64,000 nucleotides of DNA from Larsenimonas suaedae. Lineage in GTDB: Bacteria > Pseudomonadota > Gammaproteobacteria > Pseudomonadales > Halomonadaceae. Every line of letters starts with the position of its first letter. Position 1 is the first letter of the stretch. The position numbers and the translations under genes were made by a program. Below the pieces are notes generated by a model. That model was given only the letters and a program-made list of their open reading frames with translations. It ran no database searches and had not been told where the DNA came from. The stretch spans positions 558,001-622,000 of the forward strand of contig NZ_JAMLJI010000002.1 of assembly GCF_023712105.1 (NCBI RefSeq), read 5' to 3'. Below are positions 18,482 through 28,652 of the stretch, piece after piece.

Positions 18482-19444
18482 TCAGGCGCTCAAAAGTTCG
18501 GCAAAGCGCGCCATGTCGACGTTGCCACCGCTCAGGATGACACCCACACGTTTGCCGGCAAGCATGTCCTTCATCTGCCGGGCGGCGGCAAATCCAAGGC
18601 AGCCGGTGGGTTCAACCACCAGCTTCATGCGCTCGGCCAGAAACGCCATGCACTCGATAAGCTCCCCGTCCGAGGCGGTCAGAATGTCATCGACGTTGCG
18701 CTGAATGATCGGGAAGGTGATCTGCCCCAGATGCTGGGTCTGGGCGCCGTCAGCGATGGTTCTGGGCGTGTCGATATGAACGATCTCGCCTGCGCGAAAC
18801 GAGCGCTGGCCGTCGTTGCCGGCGTCAGGCTCGACCCCGTAGACCGCGCACGCCGGTGAAAGCGCGCGCGCCGAAAGCGCCGAGCCCGCAAGCAGACCAC
18901 CGCCGCCCAGGCACACAAACAGCGCATCGAGCGGGCCTACCTCCTCGAACAGCTCCTTCGCGACCGTGCCCTGGCCTGCCACCACATCGGGGTGGTCATA
19001 AGGCGGGATCAGGGTAAGGCCATGGCGCTCGGCAAGATCACGGCCGATGGCTTCGCGGTCTTCGGTGTAGCGGTCATACGTCACCACATTGCCGCCGTAG
19101 CCCTTCGTGGCCGCGACCTTGGCTCGGGGTGCGTCTTCGGGCATGACGATGGTGGCCGGGATGCCCTGAATCCGAGCCGACAGCGCGATGGCCTGGGCGT
19201 GGTTGCCGGAGGAAAACGCCACCACGCCGGCGCGTTTCTGCTCGGGGCTGAAGTTCGACAGCGCATTGAAGGCGCCACGAAACTTGAACGCGCCCATACG
19301 CTGAAAATTCTCGCACTTGAAAAAGACCTGCGCGCCCAGCGCCTCATCGACTGTGGAAGAGGTCATCACCGGGGTGCGATGGGCATGACCCTGAATGCGT
19401 TTCGAGGCGCTCACCACATCGTCGAAGGTGGGTAGATCGGTCAT
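18482..19444 (-). CDS. PLP-dependent serine/threonine or threo-3-hydroxyaspartate dehydratase
   Basis: Fold-type II PLP enzyme of 320 residues. The Schiff-base lysine is in GAFKFRGAFNAL, the cofactor phosphate loop in CLGGGGLLAG, and SSGNHAQA binds substrate carboxylate. It lacks the C-terminal ACT domain of biosynthetic IlvA, fitting the serine racemase / hydroxyaspartate dehydratase / catabolic threonine dehydratase group; these cannot be separated by eye. The start was set at ATG 19444 (MTDLPTFDDVVSASKRIQGH) by family alignment; the frame open further upstream runs over the NUDIX gene. Confidence 0.85.
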   Translation of the reverse strand: MTDLPTFDDVVSASKRIQGHAHRTPVMTSSTVDEALGAQVFFKCENFQRMGAFKFRGAFNALSNFSPEQKRAGVVAFSSGNHAQAIALSARIQGIPATIVMPEDAPRAKVAATKGYGGNVVTYDRYTEDREAIGRDLAERHGLTLIPPYDHPDVVAGQGTVAKELFEEVGPLDALFVCLGGGGLLAGSALSARALSPACAVYGVEPDAGNDGQRSFRAGEIVHIDTPRTIADGAQTQHLGQITFPIIQRNVDDILTASDGELIECMAFLAERMKLVVEPTGCLGFAAARQMKDMLAGKRVGVILSGGNVDMARFAELLSA

Positions 19445-19481
19445 AGAAGGGAGTCTCAGGTTGTGGGCCAAATCGAACGGG

Positions 19482-19934
19482 TCAGGACGTAATGGGGTAC
19501 TCGACCCAGCCCCTGGACTGGGGCGTGCCGGTATAGTGTCGAAACATCGCGGCCGCCGCCGGAAAGAGCGGTTCGGGCAGTGCGTCCAGCGAAAACCACC
19601 GCCAGCAGGTAAACACGTGCGGTTCGGTGACACGAGGCTCGGCGGCGCGCGCCGGCAGTGACAGCTCGGCGCCTGCGGTGATTGATGTGACCGGGTTCGT
19701 CAGATCCTGAAAGAGTGCAAACACCTGAACAGACACGTCAGCCCGAATGCCGGTTTCCTCGTGAAGCTCACGACGCGCCGCCGTTTCGAAGTCTTCTCCA
19801 GGGTCGACATGGCCGCCCGGCAGGCACCAGCAGGACGGCTCATCGGCCTTCTCGCGATAGCCCAGAAGGATATTGCCGTCGTCGCGTGCAACGATGACAC
19901 CGACCCCGACACGTGACGTGGGTTTTGAAGGCAT
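19482..19934 (-). CDS. NUDIX hydrolase
   Basis: 150 residues. A perfect Nudix box, Gx5Ex7REUxEExGU, is readable as GHVDPGEDFETAAR followed by RELHEETGI near residues 41-63. The domain hydrolyses nucleoside diphosphates linked to another moiety; the CWCLPGG variant resembles dihydroneopterin-triphosphate or nucleotide pyrophosphohydrolases. ATG 19934 has GGGAG at good spacing; an in-frame GTG at 19940 is possible. Same strand and 37 bases upstream of the dehydratase gene, so possibly co-transcribed. Confidence 0.9.
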   Translation of the reverse strand: MPSKPTSRVGVGVIVARDDGNILLGYREKADEPSCWCLPGGHVDPGEDFETAARRELHEETGIRADVSVQVFALFQDLTNPVTSITAGAELSLPARAAEPRVTEPHVFTCWRWFSLDALPEPLFPAAAAMFRHYTGTPQSRGWVEYPITS

Positions 19935-20244
19935 GAACACTCCCGACAGCGATTAAAAAGGCACGGCCCGATACTAATCGGCGTCGGCCGGGGCGTCGAG
20001 ACGACTCGATCACACGGGCCGAGGATGACACAAAAATACACGTCATTACTGGGCTTAGGCACCGCTCACGTCAGAGGCTCCAAGTTTCACGGGTTACGCG
20101 AATCGGGGTTTGGTCAATAAAAAATAATGAAAACCTTATGGAAGCTTACGGGTGGACAGCGATTAATGGACACAAGCGCCGTCCAAGCGTACCCACGCCC
20201 CCCTTCGACGGCATTCGATAAATCCCCCGTTCAGGAGAGCCATC
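19935..20244. other. Intergenic region upstream of the collagen-like gene
   Basis: 310 bases with divergent promoters expected. AT-rich patch TCAATAAAAAATAATGAAAA near 20113-20132 may carry a promoter or activator site. No gene, RNA or clear operator was found. Confidence 0.3.
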
Positions 20245-20595
20245 ATGAACCGGAGCAAGAATACGCTCTTGATCCTGGCCCTTGTGGCGAGCACGGCAGC
20301 GACCGCCAACGCCGCACCGAATGAGTGCCATCACCTCGATGGTGAGCCGGGCCAGAATGGCAAGCACGGCACCACCGCCTGCCCAGACGGCGGCCACGGC
20401 GGTCACGGTCTACCGGGACGACCCGGCAAGGACGGCGCCGATGGGGCCAAGGGCGGACGCGGCGGCAACGGGGGTGACGGTGGTGCCGGCGGCGATGGCG
20501 GCGATGGCGGCGATGGCGGCGATGGCGGCGATGGCGGCGATGGCGGCGATGGCGGCGATGGCGGCGATGGCGGACAGGGTGGCCTCGGCGGCTAA
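20245..20595 (+). CDS. Exported collagen-like Gly-X-Y repeat protein
   Basis: 116 residues: signal peptide MNRSKNTLLILALVASTAATANA, a short head with two cysteines (NECHH, TTACPDG), then about 24 Gly-X-Y triplets (GLPGRPGKDGADGAKGGRGG) ending in a run of GGD/GDG units. The run is encoded by a 9-bp tandem repeat GGCGATGGC from about 20485 to 20573. CAGGAG precedes ATG 20245. The first half looks like true collagen-type triplets, the second like slippage expansion. No enzyme domain. It could be a secreted fibre, matrix or calcium-binding protein; function unknown. Confidence 0.75.
   Translation: MNRSKNTLLILALVASTAATANAAPNECHHLDGEPGQNGKHGTTACPDGGHGGHGLPGRPGKDGADGAKGGRGGNGGDGGAGGDGGDGGDGGDGGDGGDGGDGGDGGDGGQGGLGG
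20485..20573 (+). repeat. 9-bp tandem repeat (GGCGATGGC) inside the collagen-like gene
   Basis: About ten head-to-tail copies of GGCGATGGC. Unit length is a multiple of three, so copy-number change keeps the frame and only lengthens the Gly-Asp-Gly tail. Confidence 0.9.
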
Positions 20596-20618
20596 ATTAT
20601 TAAACCGCATCAGAGGCG

Positions 20619-20644
20619 GCTTCCGGGCGTTACGGCCCGGAAGC
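20619..20644. terminator. Hairpin between collagen-like and PiT genes
   Basis: Perfect 10-bp stem GCTTCCGGGC / GCCCGGAAGC, 6-base loop, between convergent genes. No long T-run. Confidence 0.6.
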
Positions 20645-20660
20645 CCGGCGGAGCAGTATC

Positions 20661-22271
20661 TTAAAAGACCGCACTCAGCGCCATGAACGCCACGGCGGCC
20701 AGCACCGCCGCCGCAGGCAGCGTGATGACCCAGGCAAGCGCGATCGGGCGCATCAGCGCCCAGTTGGTCTGACGATTGACCAGCCCGATGCCGAGCACTG
20801 CGCCAATCAGGATATGGGTGCTTGAGACCGGAAGCCCGAGTGTGGTCGCCAGCATCACCACGGTCGCCGCGGCAAGCTCTGCCGAAAAGCCCGAGGCCGG
20901 GTGCATCCTGGTCAGGTTATGACCAACGGTCTGGATCACCTCCCGCCCGATGAACCAGAGCCCGGCGACCAGGGCCACGCCAAAGGTCAGCATCGCAAGC
21001 GGCGGGATGCTTGCCTCCTCGCCGATGGCCCCGGTACGCAGCACATCAAGCACGGCGGCAAACGGGCCAATGGCGTTGGCGATGTCGTTGGAGCCGTGGC
21101 TGAAGGCAAAGCCTGCGGCGGTGAACACCTGCATCCAGCTGAACATCAAAAAGGTCGAGCGTCCAAGCGCCTCACGCTTCAGGGTCTTGGCAAAGATGAA
21201 GCTCGCCATCCACACCACCGCCCCGACCATGCCCATGATCAGATAGCTTCCGAGCGAATCGAACCCGAGCGAGAGGTTCTTGAACCCCTTGAACAAGAGC
21301 ATGGCGGTCAGAATGATCGAACCAAGCGCGGCAATCGCCGGCACCCAGGTTTCAAGCGCCCGGTGGGCCTCGACGTCATCACGCTTTTGATCGATGGCGT
21401 AGAGGGTGCGGTAGTACTCCGACTCAAGGTCTTCGGCGCGAAAGTCCTGATCGCCGATTGCCTGCATGTCGCGGGCAAGCGCCTGGGTATAGGCCATCTG
21501 CTGCAGCTCGCTCAGCCGCTCGAACGCCTCTCGGTGGCGATGCTTGTGCGCGCGCTTTTCCTCGCGAATCTCATCGAGACGCGCCTCGACCCGGTCGTTG
21601 TAGGCCAGAACATGGCGCTTGATCAGTGAAAAAAGCCCATACGCCACCGCCCCACCGAGCGCCGGCGACAGCACCCAGGAAAACGCGATCTTCCCCACCT
21701 CCGACCACTGCACCAGAGAAAGCGCCGAGCTGCCGCCGTGTTTCACAAGCCCGAGTGTGACCGAGCCACCGATGATGGCGCCGACGATGGAGTGGGTGGT
21801 GGAGACCGGATACCCCTTGCGCGAGGCAAACAGAAGCCAGAGCGCCGCAGCGATCAGCGCCGACATCATGATAAAGACGAACTCCATCGGCGTGACCGAG
21901 AGCCCATCCAGTTCGACAATGCCGCCTCGAATGGTTGAGGTCACGTCGCCGCCTGCGATCACGGCGCCGCTGACCTCGAAGATCGCCGCAACGATCAGGG
22001 CCTGATGCACGCTGAGCGTGCCGGCGCCGACGCTGGTGCCAAACGAGTTCGCGACGTCATTGCCGCCGATGTTGAACGCCATGAACACGCCAAAAAGCGT
22101 CGTCACGATAAAAAGCAGGGTGTGGTGAGCCTGAATGTAGCCCGCGCCCCACATCATGAAGTAGCCGGTAAACGCGAGCAGCAGCCCAAGAAAGAACAGG
22201 CTCAATCTGGGCGACTGCCTGAGTGTCTGCGCCGTGGCACGCCCTGATGTCTTTGTTGATTCCTCGCTCAT
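20661..22271 (-). CDS. pit: Inorganic phosphate transporter, PiT family
   Basis: 536 residues from ATG 22271 ([11 protein letters not shown]), chosen for its GGAGGGG site; an open frame extends to 22325. The duplicated PiT signatures are visible as [15 protein letters not shown] and [13 protein letters not shown], each near [13 protein letters not shown] and [13 protein letters not shown] long, charged cytoplasmic loop (about 240-330) separates the halves, as in larger bacterial PiT proteins. It takes up phosphate, probably as a metal-phosphate complex with H+ or Na+. No PhoU-like partner is adjacent. Confidence 0.93.
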   Translation of the reverse strand: MSEESTKTSGRATAQTLRQSPRLSLFFLGLLLAFTGYFMMWGAGYIQAHHTLLFIVTTLFGVFMAFNIGGNDVANSFGTSVGAGTLSVHQALIVAAIFEVSGAVIAGGDVTSTIRGGIVELDGLSVTPMEFVFIMMSALIAAALWLLFASRKGYPVSTTHSIVGAIIGGSVTLGLVKHGGSSALSLVQWSEVGKIAFSWVLSPALGGAVAYGLFSLIKRHVLAYNDRVEARLDEIREEKRAHKHRHREAFERLSELQQMAYTQALARDMQAIGDQDFRAEDLESEYYRTLYAIDQKRDDVEAHRALETWVPAIAALGSIILTAMLLFKGFKNLSLGFDSLGSYLIMGMVGAVVWMASFIFAKTLKREALGRSTFLMFSWMQVFTAAGFAFSHGSNDIANAIGPFAAVLDVLRTGAIGEEASIPPLAMLTFGVALVAGLWFIGREVIQTVGHNLTRMHPASGFSAELAAATVVMLATTLGLPVSSTHILIGAVLGIGLVNRQTNWALMRPIALAWVITLPAAAVLAAVAFMALSAVF

Positions 22272-22401
22272 TGATGCCCCTCCCTGGCTCGGCCATGCGT
22301 GAGCCGTCAGTGCATTGACGCTCATCGGATAACCGGAGCCTAAGCGCGGGGGGTGACAAAACGATGATCATCGAGAGAATACGGCCATCAGTGCCTTACA
22401 G

Positions 22402-22461
22402 ACTCGTCAGCGACCCCACAATTTCGTCAGCGACCCCACAAGCTCGTCAGCAACCCCACAA
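22402..22461. repeat. Three 20-bp tandem repeats
   Basis: Units at 22402-22421, 22422-22441 and 22442-22461 share TCGTCAGC(G/A)ACCCCACAA with a variable first two bases. The array marks the 3' side of the truncated cupin gene and has no spacers, so it is not a CRISPR. Confidence 0.85.
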
Positions 22462-22762
22462 TGCGCCAAGCAGACCGCCGACCGGCGCGCACTCCGGCAG
22501 GGCCGCCAAGACGGGCCAGCGCCCAGCCTTGATACACCCCGAGCGCCTCATGGGCGGTGGTATGAAAGTGATCGAACGGATAAAGCCCATAGCGCCAGGC
22601 CGGCAGCCAGCCGTTGGCCTTGAAGCAGCGCTCGATGTGAGGGGCCAGCGCAGGCATACCGGGGTCAAAGGCCCGGCGATAGTGAAGCACCGGAAGGGAT
22701 GAGTTGGGTACGCCATGGCGCAGGTCTTCATCGAGCAGGAACGTATCCGGGGAAGGAGGCAT
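22427..22762 (-). pseudogene. Truncated YjlB-like cupin
   Basis: From ATG 22762 (after GGAAGG… on the plus side, weak SD) the frame reads like YjlB-type cupins: SSLPVLHYRRAF, then FKANGWLPAWRYGLYPFDHFHTT and AHEALGVYQGWALARLGG. Family members continue with the second cupin motif (GD..IPAG..H), but here the match stops at about residue 90 and the frame runs into the 20-bp repeat array, ending after unrelated residues. The second half of the barrel is missing, so it is probably not functional. Confidence 0.7.
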
Positions 22763-23081
22763 GGGTCAGTCTCCGTTGCATGTGTCTCACTATTTGAATG
22801 CCCTTTCAGGGCGCGCGCCCCAAACGATGCTCGCCACAGGCATCAAGGCCCTGAGACCTTGAAAAATAGGCATGCCACACGCCCTATCTTGTGCGACTAT
22901 TGGCCCGTTTTGATCCTGAAGGAACACCTTCGCGTTCTCACCGAACTCGACGATACAACTTTAGGCGCATAAACATGACCGCTGCGCCATCTGGCACAGC
23001 CAATCACTTACATATGAATAAAAATATCTATGCCGTTTCGGCTTTAGATCAGATCAAAATAATGTTTGAGGGAGTTCGTTC
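22763..23081. other. Intergenic region before the small exported peptide
   Basis: 319 bases. AT content rises towards 23081, consistent with a promoter for the small gene. No other feature is supported. Confidence 0.3.
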
Positions 23082-23240
23082 ATGAGATCCGCATTCACAA
23101 TCACCATCACTCTGGCAGTTGCTGTCGTTGTCAGTGCCGGCGCTTACGCAGGTGCGTTCAGCAATGATCAGATTCCGTCCGCCGGTCACAATCAGTTTTT
23201 CGAGCAAGGCGTCTCTTACGAGCCCAGCTTCAGCTGCTGA
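23082..23240 (+). CDS. Small exported protein, 52 residues
   Basis: ATG 23082 follows GAGGGA by 8 bases. The product MRSAFTITITLAVAVVVSAG has a textbook signal peptide (cleavage likely after AYA), leaving about 30 residues (GAFSNDQIPSAGHNQFFEQG…) with a single C-terminal cysteine (PSFSC). An intrinsic-type hairpin follows 11 bases after the stop. Good SD, signal peptide and terminator together argue for a real gene although it is short. I do not recognise the family. Confidence 0.6.
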   Translation: MRSAFTITITLAVAVVVSAGAYAGAFSNDQIPSAGHNQFFEQGVSYEPSFSC

Positions 23241-23251
23241 CTGTCCGTGTT

Positions 23252-23274
23252 ACCGGGCTCTTCCGGAGCCCGGT
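23252..23274 (+). terminator. Hairpin after the small exported protein gene
   Basis: Perfect 9-bp stem ACCGGGCTC / GAGCCCGGT with a 5-base loop, no T-run. Confidence 0.55.
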
Positions 23275-23403
23275 GGCTGCACTGAAGTACCCTCCCGCCC
23301 CTCGCCGCGCCTCTTGAGCCGGCACCTGTGATGACGTGATTCACGGCCTGCGCCAGTCCATGCGTGTCCAACATCGCCACCCCGGTTATCCAAGACCCTG
23401 TTC

Positions 23404-23455
23404 TTGACGACGGCTGTTGACGGCGACCGTTGACGACGGTTCTTGACGACAACAT
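23404..23455 (+). repeat. Four 13-bp imperfect tandem repeats (TTGACGRC…)
   Basis: TTGACG recurs at 23404, 23417, 23430 and 23443, an exact 13-base period, 68 bases before the TraX-like gene. The hexamer resembles a -35 box, but no -10 stands at the right distance from the last copy. Confidence 0.7.
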
Positions 23456-23523
23456 ACCCAAACGCTCCCGTTTCCGGGCGCGGTTAGGCATCATGACCCT
23501 CCACGCCCCCATTCGGAGCATAA

Positions 23524-24288
23524 ATGATCGCCCCTGCCTCGCACTGGACGGACTGGGCCAAGTGGCTCGCCCTGCTTACGATGACGCTCGATCACCTCGC
23601 ACGCTTCATCCTGACCCCGTCAGGCCATGACGCCGCGTTCTGGCTGATGGCGACGCTCGGTCGGCTTGCGTTTCCCCTGTTTGCCGGCATGATCGCCTGG
23701 CACGCCCTGTTCGACACCACACGTCCGCTGCGCTACATGGCGCGCCTTCTGTTTTTGGCGCTGCTCGCGCAGGTGCCGTTCATGCTCCTGATCGATACCG
23801 GGGGCATTATCCGCCTCAACGTGTGCACAACGCTTACGCTCGGGCTGATGGTTGGCTGGGCCGGGAAGCAGCTCGTGACGCCAGACCTTACCCTGCGCGC
23901 TCGGACGCTCGCCATAGCACTCGGGTTCATCGGCCTGACGCTTGGCTACGCGCTCGACGCGCACATCGAATACGGCCTTGATGGGGGCTTGCTCATCCCC
24001 GCCCTCATGGGCGCGTACGCGTTGTTGACCCAAGGCCGCCGCCTCGAAGGCTTACTTATGAGCCTTCCGGTCCTGTGGCTTACGATGCGGCTCAATGAGG
24101 CGCCACTCAGCACGGCCTCGGCGGTGCTCGCCACACTGGCGCTTCTGGGTATCGCCGCCCGTGCAGGGCACGGTGTACCAAGGCTTGCCCGCGGGGCTCG
24201 TCTGCCGCCCTGGCTGTGGCGAAGCTTCTATCCGGCGCACCTGTGGCTGCTTTTTGGCCTTGTACTGTCACTCGAGGCGCTTACCTAG
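23524..24288 (+). CDS. TraX family membrane protein
   Basis: 254 residues, about eight membrane segments. TraX signatures are present: LLTMTLDHLARF, GRLAFPLFAGMIAW near the start and WRSFYPAHLWLL at the end. TraX acetylates F-pilin; chromosomal homologues like this one, with no conjugation gene nearby, probably acetylate another exported substrate. The start ATG 23524 lacks a clear SD. Confidence 0.85.
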   Translation: MIAPASHWTDWAKWLALLTMTLDHLARFILTPSGHDAAFWLMATLGRLAFPLFAGMIAWHALFDTTRPLRYMARLLFLALLAQVPFMLLIDTGGIIRLNVCTTLTLGLMVGWAGKQLVTPDLTLRARTLAIALGFIGLTLGYALDAHIEYGLDGGLLIPALMGAYALLTQGRRLEGLLMSLPVLWLTMRLNEAPLSTASAVLATLALLGIAARAGHGVPRLARGARLPPWLWRSFYPAHLWLLFGLVLSLEALT

Positions 24289-24312
24289 ACGAGCGCCTTC
24301 TGCGGGCACGGC

Positions 24313-25269
24313 TCAGGAAAACGCCTTCCCGCTCAGCCGGTCGCCGTGTGCGGCCACACACTCACTCAGAAAATCCGCCAGCACCCGCGTGCGCGGGGAC
24401 TGGGCCAGGTCGGACTGAATCACCAGGTAGATCGGCTGATCGATGCCAAGCTCGCGTGCCACACACACAAGCCCGGCGTCTCGTGCCAGAAAATGCGGTG
24501 CGACCACACACCCCAGATGCGCCCTGGCGGCGGTGATCTGTGTTGCCACCGAGGTCGTCATAAGCACCGGCGCTCGCCCCTCGAGCGCCCGCTCGAGCCA
24601 CTGCGCAGCCGGCAGATGCGCGAAGGCCGCCGACCACCCGATGAACTCAGCCGCCCCGCTCGACAGCGCATCGACCGTTACGGAGTGCGGATCGATCGAA
24701 TGCCGAGCCACGTACTCGGCGCTGGCATAAAGCCCGTACCCGAGCGTTGCGAGCCGCTTGAAGCGGACATTGCCCCGCTCCGGTCGCACCATGCGGATAG
24801 CCAGATCCGCCTCGTGACGGTGCACGCTCACCGACGACACGTCCGTGAGCAGCTCGACGCGCAAATTCGGGTAACGCGCATAAAAGGCATGCAAATGCGG
24901 CAGGATGCACTCATGCGCGATGTTCTCGGCCGTGGCCACGCGCACCACGCCTGACAGCGGCGCGTTGGTATCGCGAAACGCGTCAAACGACAGTGCGGCG
25001 TCTTCCATGGCTTCGGCTCGCTTAAGAAGCGCATGACCTTCGGGTGCGAGCGTATACCCGCTCTGCTGGCGCAGAAACAGCGCCACTCCGAGCGCCGCCT
25101 CCAGCCGGTCGAGCCGGCGCGTGAGTGTCGCTACCCCAAGCCCCATGGCGGTGGCCGCCGAACTCAGCGTGCCCTGCCGCGCGATCATCAAAAAGACACG
25201 CACATCGTCCCAGACCAGCGCTGGATGTTTCCCGAGTGACGATGAACATTTTCCGTTTTCGGAAAGCAT
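24313..25269 (-). CDS. LysR family transcriptional regulator
   Basis: 318 residues from ATG 25269. The winged helix-turn-helix reads WDDVRVFLMIARQGTLSSAATAMGLGVATLTRRLDRLE, followed by a LysR effector-binding domain. GGAGA lies 11 bases before ATG 25269; an in-frame ATG at 25299 is possible but has no SD. It is divergent from the aldo/keto reductase with a gap of about 78 bases, the usual layout for a regulator of its neighbour. Confidence 0.9.
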   Translation of the reverse strand: MLSENGKCSSSLGKHPALVWDDVRVFLMIARQGTLSSAATAMGLGVATLTRRLDRLEAALGVALFLRQQSGYTLAPEGHALLKRAEAMEDAALSFDAFRDTNAPLSGVVRVATAENIAHECILPHLHAFYARYPNLRVELLTDVSSVSVHRHEADLAIRMVRPERGNVRFKRLATLGYGLYASAEYVARHSIDPHSVTVDALSSGAAEFIGWSAAFAHLPAAQWLERALEGRAPVLMTTSVATQITAARAHLGCVVAPHFLARDAGLVCVARELGIDQPIYLVIQSDLAQSPRTRVLADFLSECVAAHGDRLSGKAFS

Positions 25270-25347
25270 GGTTCGAGTTTTCTCCGGTTTTTTATACATC
25301 CGAGTATGTCACCTTACGCCGCGTACCGACCATCATGGAGACACGGC

Positions 25348-26331
<984 letters not shown>

Positions 26332-26514
26332 CCCCCTTTTCGATCAGACGTTGGGGACAGCGTGAACGCGCATCGCTGCGATCAACGCGGTGATCTCATC
26401 CTTTAGGGGCGGGGGTGCATGAAGCCATTGAGCGTGTCGCGCTTTTGCGTCAGATTCGAAAAATCTGAACGCGCTCACGCGCCACCGCCACCTTCACCGC
26501 CACAAGGACACTCA

Positions 26515-27831
26515 ATGATCAAGATGCTGACTCAGGTCTGGGCACTGCTGCTCGGGATCGTGCTCATCATGCTCGGCAACGGCATGCATTTCACGCTGAT
26601 CGGCCTGCGCGGTGGCATCGAGGGCTTTTCCTCGACGGAGCTTGCGGTGGTGACCTCGGGCTACTTCATGGGCTTTCTGTCCGGCGCCCGCTTCACGCCC
26701 CTTCTGATTCGACGGGTTGGCCACGTGCGCGTGTTCGCAGCGCTTGGAAGCTTCATGTCGGCCGGGCTGATCTCCTTTCCGCTTCTGACCGACCCCTGGG
26801 CGTGGACAGCACTTCGCATCCTGATCGGCTTTTGCATGTCCGGCATCTACGTGGTGGCCGAAAGCTGGCTGAACGACGCCTCGACCAACGAAACCCGCGG
26901 CAAGGTGCTGTCGGCCTACATGATCGCCCAGACCCTTGGCATCATCGGCGCGCAGGGGCTTTTATCGCTGGGGGACGCCGCCACCTCGGCCCTGTTCATC
27001 GGCGCCTCGATTCTGGTGTCCATCTCGTTTGCGCCGATTCTCCTGTCCGTCTCGCCCGTGCCGGTTGCCAACGTCGCGCCGCCCATGTCGCTCAAGAAGC
27101 TCTTTGCCGGCTCTCCGCTCGGCACGCTCGGCATTTTTCTTCTCGGCAGCATCTACGCGACCCAGGCCGGCATGGGCGCAGTCTTCGGCACCCAGATCGG
27201 ATTGAGTGCCGCGCAGATCGCGCTGTTCGTCGCCATGCTGTTTGCCGGCGCCCTGGTGCTTCAATACCCGATTGGCTGGATGTCCGACCGTATGGATCGC
27301 CGCACGCTGATCTTCGGCGCGGCGTGTCTGGGGGCGATTGCCTGCACGCTTGCCTGGTTCGTCGGCGGCGCGCTCTGGTTCTTGATGGGCGCGGCCTTTT
27401 TGGCCGGCGGCGTGACCACGCCGCTGTACGCGCTTTTTCTGGCCTACACCAACGACTCACTGGCCCCTGAAGACATGCCAGCGGCGTCCGGCGGGCTGGT
27501 GTTCACCTTCGGGCTTGGCGCCATTGCAGGGCCGCTGGTTACCGGCTGGGCGATGGAATCGTTCGGCCCGTTCGCGTTCTGGCCGGTGCTCGGCGTGACG
27601 TTTCTAGCCATCGCCGCCTACGCCCTGTACGCGACGCTGTTCGTTCGCACATCCGAGACCGCGCATCACCATCCAGGCGAGGGCGAAAGCTACATCGGCG
27701 TGGTGCCAACCGCCTCGCCGGTTGCGGTTGAAGCGGCCGGCGCCTGGGCCGCGGAACACGCTGAGGCCGTCCACGCCGACGACGAGCCGCCGGAACCCGA
27801 CTCCGCCGAGCCCTCGCGTTCGAAAGAATGA
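26515..27831 (+). CDS. MFS transporter, YcaD-like
   Basis: 438 residues, twelve membrane segments. VWALLLGIVLIMLGNGMHFT, IGFCMSGIYVVAESWLND and the final cytoplasmic tail are characteristic of YcaD-type carriers, whose substrate is unknown. The tail (about 395-438) is acidic and His-rich (ETAHHHPGEGE). ATG 26515 has AAGGA 7 bases upstream and was preferred to the upstream ATG 26419, whose extra residues are low-complexity. Confidence 0.88.
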   Translation: MIKMLTQVWALLLGIVLIMLGNGMHFTLIGLRGGIEGFSSTELAVVTSGYFMGFLSGARFTPLLIRRVGHVRVFAALGSFMSAGLISFPLLTDPWAWTALRILIGFCMSGIYVVAESWLNDASTNETRGKVLSAYMIAQTLGIIGAQGLLSLGDAATSALFIGASILVSISFAPILLSVSPVPVANVAPPMSLKKLFAGSPLGTLGIFLLGSIYATQAGMGAVFGTQIGLSAAQIALFVAMLFAGALVLQYPIGWMSDRMDRRTLIFGAACLGAIACTLAWFVGGALWFLMGAAFLAGGVTTPLYALFLAYTNDSLAPEDMPAASGGLVFTFGLGAIAGPLVTGWAMESFGPFAFWPVLGVTFLAIAAYALYATLFVRTSETAHHHPGEGESYIGVVPTASPVAVEAAGAWAAEHAEAVHADDEPPEPDSAEPSRSKE

Positions 27832-27947
27832 ACAGGCATGGGCCTGACATGACGTTACACCCGGCGTGACTTAAGCCCCGGCCAATGCGGGCGCCGCCGC
27901 ATGATCTATGGTGGATGCGTACCCTTGCTCAACCGTCAGGAGCCTTT

Positions 27948-28598
27948 ATGAACGCACAGAAAATTCTTTCGCAGTTGATGAAACAGGCCAGCAAGCACAC
28001 GTCCTCCTCCTCGAGCGCCGGCAAGAAGAGCGGGTTTGATGTCTCGTCACTGGTGGGAAGCGGCGCGCTTGGCATGCTGATCGGCAGCAAGCGCGGGCGC
28101 AGCATGGCGGGCAAGGGCCTCAAGTACGGGGCGCTCGCGGGGCTCGGGGCATTGGCCTGGAAGGCGTGGCAGGCGCACCAGAGCTCAGGCGATACAGCCA
28201 GTACCGAACGCGAAGGACAACCGCTCGAGCAACTAGGCGATAACGAGCAGGAGCGCCGGAGTCGGGTGATCCTGAAAGCGATGATCGCGGCGGCCCGCGC
28301 CGATGGCCACATCGACGCCGAGGAGCGCGCCGCACTGACCGAGCAGATCGATGCCCTCGGCGCCGACGATGAGCTGCACGCCTGGGTTGAACAGCAGATG
28401 TCAGCTCCCCTCGATGCCGATGCGCTGGCGCAGGACGTCGACTCCCCCCAGGCCGCGCGCGAGGTCTATCTGGCGAGCGTTGCCATCATCGATGAACAAA
28501 ATGCCATGGAGCGCGCCTGGCTCGATCAGCTGCGCACGGCCCTGTCGCTCGATGACGCGGTGTGCCAGACGCTTGAGCGCGAGGCGCGTGCCGACTGA
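27948..28598 (+). CDS. DUF533 (YebE-like) protein
   Basis: 216 residues. N-terminal MNAQKILSQLMKQA with a Ser-rich linker, one glycine-rich membrane-type segment (LKYGALAGLGALAWKAW), then a TerB-like helical domain with KAMIAAARADGHIDAEER, a predicted metal/acidic site shared by DUF533 and TerB proteins. Probably inner-membrane associated; function unknown. CAGGAG gives a clear start. Followed by a strong hairpin. Confidence 0.88.
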   Translation: MNAQKILSQLMKQASKHTSSSSSAGKKSGFDVSSLVGSGALGMLIGSKRGRSMAGKGLKYGALAGLGALAWKAWQAHQSSGDTASTEREGQPLEQLGDNEQERRSRVILKAMIAAARADGHIDAEERAALTEQIDALGADDELHAWVEQQMSAPLDADALAQDVDSPQAAREVYLASVAIIDEQNAMERAWLDQLRTALSLDDAVCQTLEREARAD

Positions 28599-28621
28599 CC
28601 GCACGGCCCGACCGAACACCG

Positions 28622-28652
28622 ACAACGCCGCCGCCCGGGCGGCGTTGTTGTG
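28622..28652 (+). terminator. Terminator after the DUF533 gene
   Basis: 11-bp perfect stem ACAACGCCGCC / GGCGGCGTTGT, 5-base loop, followed by TGTGTCT. Confidence 0.75.

Noticed and set aside
20410-20610. Minus-strand ORF rich in Ala-Ile repeats
   Set aside because: It is the reverse reading of the GGCGATGGC repeat in the collagen-like gene, which has a signal peptide and SD on the plus strand.
22402-22461. CRISPR-like repeat array
   Set aside because: Three directly abutting 20-bp units with no spacers and no cas genes nearby.
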